From Ruminococcaceae bacterium UBA5579 (lineage in GTDB: Bacteria; Bacillota; Clostridia; Oscillospirales; Ruminococcaceae), in assembly GCA_002425305.1 (NCBI GenBank), contig DILZ01000081.1, positions 26,072 through 36,211 on the forward strand: a stretch of DNA of 10,140 nt, in the 5' to 3' direction. The position numbers and the translations under genes are program-made. The notes beneath the pieces were generated by a model. It was not told where the DNA came from and did not search any database. It was given only the letters and a program-made list of their open reading frames with translations. Below, in pieces: positions 1 through 6,026 of this stretch; the stretch's first letter is position 1; every line of letters starts with the position of its first letter.

Positions 1-326
1 GCCTCCGCTCCAGCAAAGCCGAGAGCCATAAGCGCCTTAGTCAGCGACCCGATGCCCGCTCCCTCATAGTTCGCCACAAATGACGGCGCAACGGACGCGT
101 AGACCTTTTCACCCGAGCCGATAAGATACTTCACACGCTCGGTGCTGTCCGCGATCTCTTTAGCGTTCTGCGGACATACAACGAAGCATTGTCCGCATAA
201 AATACATTCATCTCCGACAATATTGGCTTGATTTCCCGAAAAACGTATTGATTTTACCGGACAATGCCTGATACACTTATAACAGTTTTTGCAATTGGAT
301 TTTTTCAGCTTCAAAAAATCTATCAT
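1..326 (-). CDS. hydS: [FeFe]-hydrogenase, HydS/group C-like, N-terminal fragment (cut by window edge)
   Basis: Only the first 108 residues are in the window; the rest lies beyond base 1. Two ferredoxin-type 4Fe-4S motifs are visible: C12-x2-C15-x2-C18-x3-C22-P and C41-x2-C44-x2-C47-x3-C51-P. They are followed at residues 75-83 by VYASVAPSF, which resembles the start of the H-cluster domain of monomeric or sensory [FeFe]-hydrogenases where the catalytic domain directly follows two clusters. The ATG at 324-326 has an AGGAG ribosome site 7 nt upstream. The family reduces protons or senses H2 in the cytoplasm; the HydS type carries a C-terminal PAS domain that cannot be seen here. It follows the [2Fe-2S] protein gene after a 126-bp gap that holds a hairpin. 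The adhE/kinase/[2Fe-2S] context favours the putative H2 sensor HydS over a catalytic enzyme such as HydA2, but without the PAS region this is inference. It could instead be another 4Fe-4S protein with a hydrogenase-like domain. Confidence 0.72.
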   Translation of the reverse strand, partial: MIDFLKLKKSNCKNCYKCIRHCPVKSIRFSGNQANIVGDECILCGQCFVVCPQNAKEIADSTERVKYLIGSGEKVYASVAPSFVANYEGAGIGSLTKALMALGFAGAE

Positions 327-404
327 AGTGAAACTCCTTTACTATGAAAAATCGCTCAATATATTTACCCGAAGAGCAGGAAAATGCTCATAATTTCCGA
401 ACAA

Positions 405-427
405 CCCGCTGTAAAAATTACAGCGGG
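405..427 (-). promoter_or_regulatory. intercistronic hairpin between [2Fe-2S] gene and hydS-like gene
   Basis: There is a perfect 9-bp inverted repeat, CCCGCTGTA (405-413) and TACAGCGGG (419-427), with a 5-nt loop. On the minus strand only a short mixed TTGTTC run follows, so it is not a classical rho-independent terminator. It could be a weak attenuator, an RNA processing site or a 3'-end stabiliser that lowers expression of the hydrogenase-like gene relative to the genes before it. Confidence 0.45.
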
Positions 428-452
428 AATTGTGTCGGATATTATGTCAAAA

Positions 453-692
453 TCAAACTTTCGCGAGGATCTCTGTCTTGAAGAAATCGTCAACGGTGTC
501 TGGCGATACCGAAAAACTCTTATCGTCGACCATAACGCAAACGCCGTTCTGGCAGTTGTTCATACAGAACGTTCCGCCAAGCTCGACCTTATCGTTAAGA
601 CCGTTTTCGGAAATAAGAGTCTGCAATCCCTCCACAACGCGGCGAGAGCCTTTGAGGTGGCAGGAGCTGCCTATACACACGGTAACCTTCAT
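453..692 (-). CDS. thioredoxin-like [2Fe-2S] ferredoxin (NuoE/HydC-type domain), 79 aa
   Basis: This small cytoplasmic protein is the thioredoxin-like [2Fe-2S] fold alone, as found in NuoE and in the small subunits of NAD-linked [FeFe]-hydrogenases. The four expected ligands are C6 and C11 (VCIGSSC) and C43 and C47 (FCMNNC); an extra C52 lies in NGVC. At 79 residues it lacks the helical N-terminal part of full NuoE (about 160 aa), so it is a stand-alone electron carrier or sensor partner. The ATG at 690-692 has a GGGGGA ribosome site and begins only 18 nt after the kinase stop, so the two genes are almost certainly co-transcribed. Similar short [2Fe-2S] proteins accompany sensory hydrogenases of Clostridia. 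Its likely role, inferred from position, is to pass electrons to or from the downstream hydrogenase-like protein. Confidence 0.85.
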   Translation of the reverse strand: MKVTVCIGSSCHLKGSRRVVEGLQTLISENGLNDKVELGGTFCMNNCQNGVCVMVDDKSFSVSPDTVDDFFKTEILAKV

Positions 693-710
693 AATCAGTC
701 CCCCAAAAAA

Positions 711-1460
711 TCAATCGTATTCAACAACGTTCACCCAATTAAGCAGGAACTCGCGTTCCTCCTTCTTGCCCTTTACGGACTGCGAAGCCGCGACAATGGG
801 CATCCACTTTTGGATATACTGCTTTGCCGTATCGCTCTTTTTACAGAAAAGGTCGAGATACTGTTCCGCCATTTCGTCATCACCTTGCAGCTTGAAAAGC
901 AGATACGTTCTCGCTACATCGGCGGCAGCGTTACCTTGGGTAACGTGGCTCCAGTCAAGAATAAACGGGGTTCCGTCGTCCTTTACAATGATGTTTGAAG
1001 GGTTAAAGTCGCCGTGGCATACCTTGGTATGCTTGGGCATAGAGTCCAAGCGTGTATGCAGCTCATAGCGCGTGGTCGCGTCGAGGTCGGCTTCGCTTAT
1101 TTTGCGGATCATCTTGTCCTTTATCTTGTTGAGCAGCGGGCAGGTACACGAATGTACCTTCATCTGAAGGTCTACGAACATCTCAAGATACTCGTCCTTC
1201 TTAGCGGGATTTTCGCGCATAAGCTGCTCTAAGGACTTGCCCTCGATATAGTCAAACACGATGGCCCACTTACCGTCCTCTACGGTCATTACCTCAAGAA
1301 CCTTGGGCACGTTGATGCCGATATTCTCGACACGCGCCTGGTTTAGCGCTTCGTTCAATACGTCGTACTTCGCGTAATCCTTATCGAATACTTTAACGGC
1401 GGTATCGCCCTCACGGTAAATTGTTTTGCGTGTACGTTTGGCAATAATATTATCGGACAT
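711..1460 (-). CDS. phosphotransferase/kinase of the aminoglycoside phosphotransferase (APH) fold, 249 aa
   Basis: This is a protein-kinase-like enzyme of the APH/choline kinase fold. Visible motifs are the N-lobe lysine in AVKVF (K23), the hinge segment VFDYIEGKSL (about 68-77), the catalytic loop HGDFNPSN (149-156, with D151 as base and N156 as metal ligand) and the metal-binding LDW (168-170, D169). All catalytic residues are present, so it should be active. The substrate is not evident; the family includes antibiotic, choline, homoserine, fructosamine and putative protein kinases. The ATG has a strong AGGAGG ribosome site. It lies between adhE and the [2Fe-2S] gene. In R. albus 7 a gene annotated as a Ser/Thr kinase belongs to the adhE-hydA2-hydS transcription unit, and this could be its counterpart. 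Context argues against antibiotic resistance and for a regulatory or metabolic phosphorylation linked to redox state. Confidence 0.82.
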   Translation of the reverse strand: MSDNIIAKRTRKTIYREGDTAVKVFDKDYAKYDVLNEALNQARVENIGINVPKVLEVMTVEDGKWAIVFDYIEGKSLEQLMRENPAKKDEYLEMFVDLQMKVHSCTCPLLNKIKDKMIRKISEADLDATTRYELHTRLDSMPKHTKVCHGDFNPSNIIVKDDGTPFILDWSHVTQGNAAADVARTYLLFKLQGDDEMAEQYLDLFCKKSDTAKQYIQKWMPIVAASQSVKGKKEEREFLLNWVNVVEYD

Positions 1461-1500
1461 AACCTATTCCTCCTAAATTTTTATATTTGCACGGGAGCAG

Positions 1501-1526
1501 GGGCTTGATACGGTTCGTTCAAGCCC
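1501..1526 (-). promoter_or_regulatory. intercistronic hairpin between adhE and the kinase gene
   Basis: There is an 8-bp perfect inverted repeat, GGGCTTGA (1501-1508) and TCAAGCCC (1519-1526), around a 10-nt loop in the 96-bp gap after adhE. No U-run follows on the minus strand, and the next gene has its own strong ribosome site, so read-through is expected. It may protect the abundant adhE message from 3' decay or reduce downstream expression. Confidence 0.4.
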
Positions 1527-1556
1527 GCAGCTCAAAGATCGTTACATAAGCGCAGT

Positions 1557-4202
1557 TTACTTTTTCAGCAGACTGGTGGTCTTGCCGTAGTATACGTTGG
1601 TGTATATTTCCTTTATCTCGCTGATGAGCGGGTATCTCGGGTTTGCGCCCGTACACTGATCGTCGAATGCCTGATCGCACATCTCGTCAAGTTTTTCAAA
1701 GAAGTATTTCTCGTCGATACCGTATTCCTTGATGCTGGACTTGATACCGATAGCCTTTTTCAGATCGTCTATCTTCGCGATCATTGCCTCGACCTTTTCT
1801 TCGTCGGTCTTACCCTTGCAGCCAAGCTCCTCGGCAACCTCTGCGTACTTGCGCAGGGTCTTGGGGTACTGATACTGAGAGAAAGTGCCCATCTTCGGCG
1901 GCTTCTCAGCGGAGTTGAAGCGAATTACCTCATCTATCAGCAGGGCGTTTGCAACGCCGTGAGGAATGTGGTGGAACGCGCCAAGCTTGTGCGCCATAGA
2001 GTGGCATACGCCGAGGAAAGCGTTCGCGAACGCCATACCCGCCATAGTAGCCGCGTTTGCCATTTTCTCGCGAGCCTCGTCGTCGGGGTGTCCCGCGTCG
2101 TCCTTTGAGGGCGCAGAATCATAGGCTCTGGGCAGATACTCAAAGATGACTTTAAGCGACTGTTTAGCCAGACCGTCAGTGTAGTCGGTCGCCATAACGG
2201 AAGCAAGCGCCTCCAAATTGTGCGTAACGGCGTCGATACCGGAAGCCGAGGTAAGACTCTTGGGACCTGTTTTCATAAGGTCGGAGTCAACGATAGCCAT
2301 ATTCGGCAAAAGCTCGTAGTCAGCCAGAGGATACTTGATATTCGTGTCCTGATCCGTGATTACCGCGAACGGAGTTACCTCCGAGCCTGTACCCGCTGAG
2401 GTGGGAACGGCTACAAAGTAAGCCTTCTCGCCCATCTTCGGGAATGTATAAACTCTCTTGCGGATATCGATAAACCGCATTGCCATATCCTGGAAGTCAG
2501 CGTCGGGATGCTCATACAGCACCCACATAATTTTTGCCGCGTCCATTGCGGAGCCGCCGCCCAACGCGATGATAACGTCCGGCTCGAACTTGTTCATTGC
2601 TTCCGCACCGAGCTGCGCCGATTTCAGCGAGGGATCGGGTTCAACATCGGAAAATACCGTGAATGTGATGCCCATTTCCTGAAGCTTATCGGTGATGACG
2701 GATGTATATCCGCTCTTGAACAAGAACGAATCCGTAACGATAAAAGCTCTCTTCTTGCCCATAACATCTTTAAGCTCCTGAAGAGCAACGGGCAGACAGC
2801 CTTTCTTAATGTATACCTTTTCGGGCGCTCTGAACCACAGCATATTTTCTCTCCTCTCGGCAACAGTCTTGATATTCAAAAGGTGCATAACTCCAACGTT
2901 CTCGGATATGGAGTTTCCGCCCCAAGAGCCGCAGCCCAACGTGAGAGAAGGAGCAAATTTAAAGTTGTAAAGATCGCCTATTCCTCCTAAAGACGAAGGC
3001 GTGTTTATGATAAGACGGCAGGTTTTCATTCTGTGAGAGAACTTCATAAGCTTCTCGCGCTCGTTCGGGTCGATCCAGAGCACGGACGTGTGACCCAGAC
3101 CTCCGTTGTTGTGCAGCAGGGTGTCCGCGATATCAAGAGCGTTGTCAAAGTCATTCGACTTATACATACCGAGAATGGTAGTGAGCTTCTCGTGACCGAA
3201 TGCCTCATCGGGATCGGTGCTGGTAGCCTCGCCGATAAGTACCTTTGTGTCGTCGGGAACTTCAAAGCCCGCCATTTTGGCGATAGTCACGGGTCTTTGA
3301 CCAACTATCTTCGCGTTAAGAGCGCCGTTTATCAGCATTGTCTTGCGTATCAGCTGTGCTTCCTTGGCGTTGAGGAAATATGCGCCGCGCTTTGTGAATT
3401 CCTTCTTGACGTCATTATATATCTTCTTGTCGGCGATGACCGTCTGCTCGGTAGCGCATATCATACCGTTATCAAAGGTCTTGGAGTGCATAATGGAGTT
3501 CACCGCGTTGATGATGTCCGCGGACGTATCGATGATAGCGGAAGCGTTGCCCGCGCCTACGCCGAGTGCGGGAGTACCGGAAGAATAAGCGGATTTGACC
3601 ATTCCCGGACCGCCGGTCGCGAGAATAAGGTCGACTTCCTTCATCAGCTTGTTCGTGAGGTCAAGAGAAGGCACGTCTATCCACGAGATGATACCCTCGG
3701 GAGCGCCCGCCTTAACCGCCGCTTCATAAACTATCCTTGCGGCCTCAATGGTGCACTTTTTTGCGCGGGGGTGAGGGCTTATGATAATGCCGTTTCTGGT
3801 CTTCAAGCTGATAAGGCATTTGAATATAGAGGTAGAGGTGGGGTTTGTAGTGGGTATGACCGCACCGATAACACCGATAGGTTCCGCGATCTTGGTAACG
3901 CCGTAAGCCTCGTCTGTTTCGATAACGCCGCAGGTCTTGACGTTTTTGTAGGCGTTGTAGATATGCTCGGCTGCATAGTTGTTTTTGATAACCTTATCTT
4001 CAACTATACCCATACCCGTTTCTTCAACAGCCATTTTAGCGAGCGGTAAACGCTCCTTATTTGCCGCCGAGGCGGCTGCAAGAAAGATCTTGTCGACCTG
4101 TTCCTGTGTAAACTCGCCGAACTTCGCCTGAGCCGCGCGAACTCTGGCAAGAGCGGCGTCAAAGCTTTCCGCGCTGTCTACGATCTCATACTTCATAGTC
4201 AT
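1557..4202 (-). CDS. adhE: bifunctional acetaldehyde-CoA/alcohol dehydrogenase AdhE
   Basis: This enzyme reduces acetyl-CoA to acetaldehyde and then to ethanol with two NADH, regenerating NAD+ in fermentation; the family forms cytoplasmic spirosomes. The N-terminal aldehyde dehydrogenase domain (about 1-445) has the catalytic cysteine C249 in NGMICATEQ. The C-terminal iron-dependent alcohol dehydrogenase domain (about 460-881) has the nucleotide motif GGGSAMDAAK (548-557) and the expected iron ligands D657, H661, H734 and H748. Length (881 aa) is normal and no residue is missing. Start: the ATG at 4200-4202 is only 3 nt from the GGAG ribosome site, whereas the in-frame ATG at 4194-4196 is 9 nt away and gives a start MKYEIVDS, so the true protein is probably 879 aa. 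It is the first gene of the redox operon and sits behind a promoter overlapped by a Rex operator, as expected for an NADH-responsive ethanol gene. Confidence 0.97.
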   Translation of the reverse strand: MTMKYEIVDSAESFDAALARVRAAQAKFGEFTQEQVDKIFLAAASAANKERLPLAKMAVEETGMGIVEDKVIKNNYAAEHIYNAYKNVKTCGVIETDEAYGVTKIAEPIGVIGAVIPTTNPTSTSIFKCLISLKTRNGIIISPHPRAKKCTIEAARIVYEAAVKAGAPEGIISWIDVPSLDLTNKLMKEVDLILATGGPGMVKSAYSSGTPALGVGAGNASAIIDTSADIINAVNSIMHSKTFDNGMICATEQTVIADKKIYNDVKKEFTKRGAYFLNAKEAQLIRKTMLINGALNAKIVGQRPVTIAKMAGFEVPDDTKVLIGEATSTDPDEAFGHEKLTTILGMYKSNDFDNALDIADTLLHNNGGLGHTSVLWIDPNEREKLMKFSHRMKTCRLIINTPSSLGGIGDLYNFKFAPSLTLGCGSWGGNSISENVGVMHLLNIKTVAERRENMLWFRAPEKVYIKKGCLPVALQELKDVMGKKRAFIVTDSFLFKSGYTSVITDKLQEMGITFTVFSDVEPDPSLKSAQLGAEAMNKFEPDVIIALGGGSAMDAAKIMWVLYEHPDADFQDMAMRFIDIRKRVYTFPKMGEKAYFVAVPTSAGTGSEVTPFAVITDQDTNIKYPLADYELLPNMAIVDSDLMKTGPKSLTSASGIDAVTHNLEALASVMATDYTDGLAKQSLKVIFEYLPRAYDSAPSKDDAGHPDDEAREKMANAATMAGMAFANAFLGVCHSMAHKLGAFHHIPHGVANALLIDEVIRFNSAEKPPKMGTFSQYQYPKTLRKYAEVAEELGCKGKTDEEKVEAMIAKIDDLKKAIGIKSSIKEYGIDEKYFFEKLDEMCDQAFDDQCTGANPRYPLISEIKEIYTNVYYGKTTSLLKK

Positions 4203-4403
4203 CTTCTCCTTCTATAACAATATATGGTGGTTCTTTGGCGCGAAATGCCGCCGTGCCGCTCTAAAATAGCGCACATCATCTCTTTTTGAGAGTGTACACT
4301 GAAATGTCAAGCGTCCCGCGCGGGATAAGTTGCGCCCCAATTAACAGGTTAACAGCCGGGATATTGGTGTTTCGGTTTTCAAAACAACAATATATCCGCC
4401 TTT
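4197..4403 (-). promoter_or_regulatory. long adhE 5' leader with palindromes and tandem half-sites
   Basis: If transcription starts about 7 nt after the -10 at 4410-4415, the adhE message has a leader of about 200 nt with no reading frame I can support. It contains two perfect palindromes, TCCCGCGCGGGA (4314-4325) and AGTGTACACT (4291-4300). It also has tandem TTAACAG half-sites (4341-4347 and 4349-4355) and a ten-base direct repeat AACAATATAT (4386-4395 and 4216-4225). The second copy of that repeat lies just upstream of the ribosome site at about 4205-4211. I recognise no known riboswitch. The region could hold extra operator sites or RNA structure affecting translation. Confidence 0.45.
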
Positions 4404-4419
4404 GTTAATATTTTAACAT
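4402..4419. promoter_or_regulatory. Rex operator of the adhE operon
   Basis: TTGTTAA-TATT-TTAACAT matches the Clostridia Rex consensus TTGTTAA-N4-TTAACAA at 13 of 14 defined positions. It overlaps the -10 element of the adhE promoter, so bound Rex would block RNA polymerase. Rex is known to leave DNA when NADH is high, which would switch on ethanol formation. The rex gene itself is not in this window. Confidence 0.85.
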
Positions 4420-4438
4420 AATACGCGCGATATGTAAA
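4410..4438 (-). promoter_or_regulatory. sigma-A promoter of the adhE-kinase-[2Fe-2S]-hydS operon
   Basis: On the minus strand, -35 TTTACA (4433-4438) and -10 TAAAAT (4410-4415) each match consensus at five of six positions and are separated by exactly 17 nt. The -10 lies within the Rex operator and the -35 within a second inverted repeat, so the promoter is probably under dual control. Confidence 0.8.
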
Positions 4439-4459
4439 GTGTTTTTTTTACATATGCGC
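4425..4459. repeat. large inverted repeat over the adhE -35 element
   Basis: The left arm 4425-4438 (GCGCGATATGTAAA) and right arm 4447-4459 (TTTACATATGCGC) pair over 13 positions with one bulged base and an 8-base spacer. No T-run follows on either strand, so a terminator is unlikely. It covers the -35 and is separated from the Rex operator by only 5 bp. It may be the site of a second regulator, possibly the adjacent LysR-type protein, although the repeat does not obviously show the T-N11-A LysR box. Confidence 0.55.
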
Positions 4460-4501
4460 TATATACTTTCAGCATATCAAAAAACTGAAAAAAAGCAAGT
4501 G

Positions 4502-5428
4502 TTATCGGAAATATCGGCATTTCGCGCAGTTTATCTCCGTAATAAAAACTTTGTCAAGTTCCGTAAGTTTATAGTTTTTTTGCCGGATCAAAACGTCCTT
4601 GCAGATCTTATCGTTTTGAATAATGACCGGCGCGGCAAGACCGTACCTGTCAAGTAAATCACAGGGCATAGGCGATACCCAAGTAAACGCGCGTGGCACG
4701 TTTGCCGTAAGCTCAAGCTGCGACTCGCGGTCGAACACAAAAATTTGCTTGTCAACTCCCACGGTAAGCGCCGCGTTTTTTACGTCGATAAGCGGCAGAG
4801 AAGGCACATAAATATCGCCGCGGGCTATTTCAATGCGCCCTTTGAGGTCGGCGGGTGAAATACTGTCCTTTTGTGTCAGCGGGTCGTCGGCGCGTATCAG
4901 CAGAACGCACGGGAATTCCGCCACGGTTTCGCTTATCAGCTTTTTTTCTTTGAACAGGCTCGTGAAATATTTCTCAAATACCGTTTGATATCTCACCACG
5001 CCCAAATCGCAGTCGCCGCGCAGTACGCTTGCTATCGTTTCCTCAGCGTTTGTCTCTTTATAAAAGATCTCGTAGGGTTCGTCCGGCGGGAATTGCTTTG
5101 ACAGCTCCGTTATTGCCGCCGTTATATAGCCCGTTTTCGGCGCGTATACCGAGAATGTCCGCTTATGCGAGCGTTTGGAGCGGTACAGCTCGTCCATTTC
5201 GTCCACCTGCACAATGATTCGCCTTGCCCTGCGCAGAAATTCATCGCCGTCTTGCGTGGTAATTATCCCCTTCGATGTGCGCTTGAATATCGTTATCCCA
5301 AGCGTTTCCTCAAGCTCCTTTATTGCTCTCGAAAGGTTCGGCTGTCCCATATACAGGTTCTCCGCCGCCTTGCTTATCGACTGCGTTTTTGCGACTTCGA
5401 CCGCGTACTTCAAGTGAAGAATATTCAT
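4502..5428 (-). CDS. LysR-family transcriptional regulator, 308 aa
   Basis: The N-terminal winged helix-turn-helix of LysR regulators occupies about residues 3-60 (SISKAAENLYMGQPNLSRAI is the recognition region). It is followed by a linker helix and a substrate-binding domain from about 90 to 295. The chosen ATG (5426-5428) has an AAAGGA ribosome site 9 nt upstream and gives the family's normal length; an open frame extends 27 codons further upstream but lacks LysR character. The effector is unknown. The gene lies 119 bp after ilvN and directly before the adhE control region, all on the same strand. Candidate targets are therefore itself, ilvBN or adhE. LysR genes often regulate divergent neighbours, which is not the arrangement here, so the target cannot be read from position alone. 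Confidence 0.9.
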   Translation of the reverse strand: MNILHLKYAVEVAKTQSISKAAENLYMGQPNLSRAIKELEETLGITIFKRTSKGIITTQDGDEFLRRARRIIVQVDEMDELYRSKRSHKRTFSVYAPKTGYITAAITELSKQFPPDEPYEIFYKETNAEETIASVLRGDCDLGVVRYQTVFEKYFTSLFKEKKLISETVAEFPCVLLIRADDPLTQKDSISPADLKGRIEIARGDIYVPSLPLIDVKNAALTVGVDKQIFVFDRESQLELTANVPRAFTWVSPMPCDLLDRYGLAAPVIIQNDKICKDVLIRQKNYKLTELDKVFITEINCAKCRYFR

Positions 5429-5521
5429 TGGCAGCCGTCCTTTCATTTGGCTTATTATGTGTTCCGCAACTTCGGCAAATTGTGTGAACGGCATAGCTTT
5501 GCACGGCAATAGGGAATGATC

Positions 5522-5551
5522 TCATTAGCTACAGCAAAAAAAGCAAGTCAA
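5522..5551 (-). promoter_or_regulatory. possible promoter of the lysR gene
   Basis: On the minus strand, TTGACT (5546-5551), overlapping the ilvN stop codon, and TAATGA (5522-5527) are 18 nt apart. The -35 is good and the -10 is weak. It would give lysR expression independent of ilvBN; read-through from ilvN is equally possible, because I see no terminator in the gap. Confidence 0.35.
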
Positions 5552-6024
5552 TCCCTTTCAAGAGCCGTGATACCCGACCGCACCATTTTGATAATGCCGA
5601 ACGGCTTTAAAAGGTCAATAAAGCTGTCTATTTTGGCAGGCTCGCCGGTAAGCTCGAGCATAATTGAATCCGCCGCGACGTCCACCGGCTTTGCACGGTA
5701 GAGGTTCGCTATCTCGATTATCTTGTGGCGGTCGTCGGAGTTGCGTCCCGCGCGGATAAGTATGTGTTCGCGTGTGACCGCGTCGCGCAGTATCTGCACG
5801 TCGCGAACGTCGTACAGCTTCATAAGCTGGTTTTTGATCTGCTCCAGAATACGCAGATCGCCCGACACAACTATGGTAAGCCGTGAAATGGACGGCTCTT
5901 CCGTTTCGGCGGCGTTAAGGCTCTTTATGCTGTAGCCGCGCCGCGCGAACAGACCGCCCACGCGCGGCAGAACGCCGTTGTTGTTCAAAACCTTTACCGA
6001 TAATACATATTCCTGTTCGTGCAT
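5548..6024 (-). CDS. ilvN: acetohydroxyacid synthase small (regulatory) subunit
   Basis: This is the regulatory subunit that activates IlvB and gives it branched-chain amino acid feedback. The N-terminal ACT domain (about 5-80) contains NNNGVLPRVGGLFARRGYS, which aligns with the valine-binding stretch of E. coli IlvH; the C-terminal half is the usual IlvH-type ACT-like domain. It is 158 aa, the normal length. The ATG at 6022-6024 follows the ilvB stop by 2 nt, and its GGAGG site lies across the end of ilvB, so translation is coupled; longer upstream frames are shadows of ilvB. An oddity is that serine S32 occupies the position of E. coli IlvH Asn29, a residue linked to valine binding, so feedback by valine might be altered. 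Confidence 0.95.
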   Translation of the reverse strand: MHEQEYVLSVKVLNNNGVLPRVGGLFARRGYSIKSLNAAETEEPSISRLTIVVSGDLRILEQIKNQLMKLYDVRDVQILRDAVTREHILIRAGRNSDDRHKIIEIANLYRAKPVDVAADSIMLELTGEPAKIDSFIDLLKPFGIIKMVRSGITALERD

Positions 6025-6026
6025 AA

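Noticed and set aside
384..1068. Two overlapping plus-strand frames of about 200 codons
   Set aside because: They run antisense to the [2Fe-2S] and kinase genes, whose cysteine and catalytic motifs are clear on the minus strand.
3033..4049. 338-codon open frame on the plus strand
   Set aside because: It is antisense to the AdhE aldehyde dehydrogenase domain, with no recognisable motif.
4281..4310. Second adhE promoter with TTGACA at 4305-4310
   Set aside because: No -10 better than three of six matches occurs at 16-18 nt spacing.
4467..4490. Terminator after lysR (TTTCAG/CTGAAA stem)
   Set aside because: The stem is only 6 bp, AT-rich, with a 12-nt loop, and the T-run is not placed after the stem on the minus strand.
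5429..5509. 27-codon upstream extension of the LysR frame
   Set aside because: The ATG at 5428 has a good ribosome site and gives the canonical LysR N-terminus; the extension has neither.
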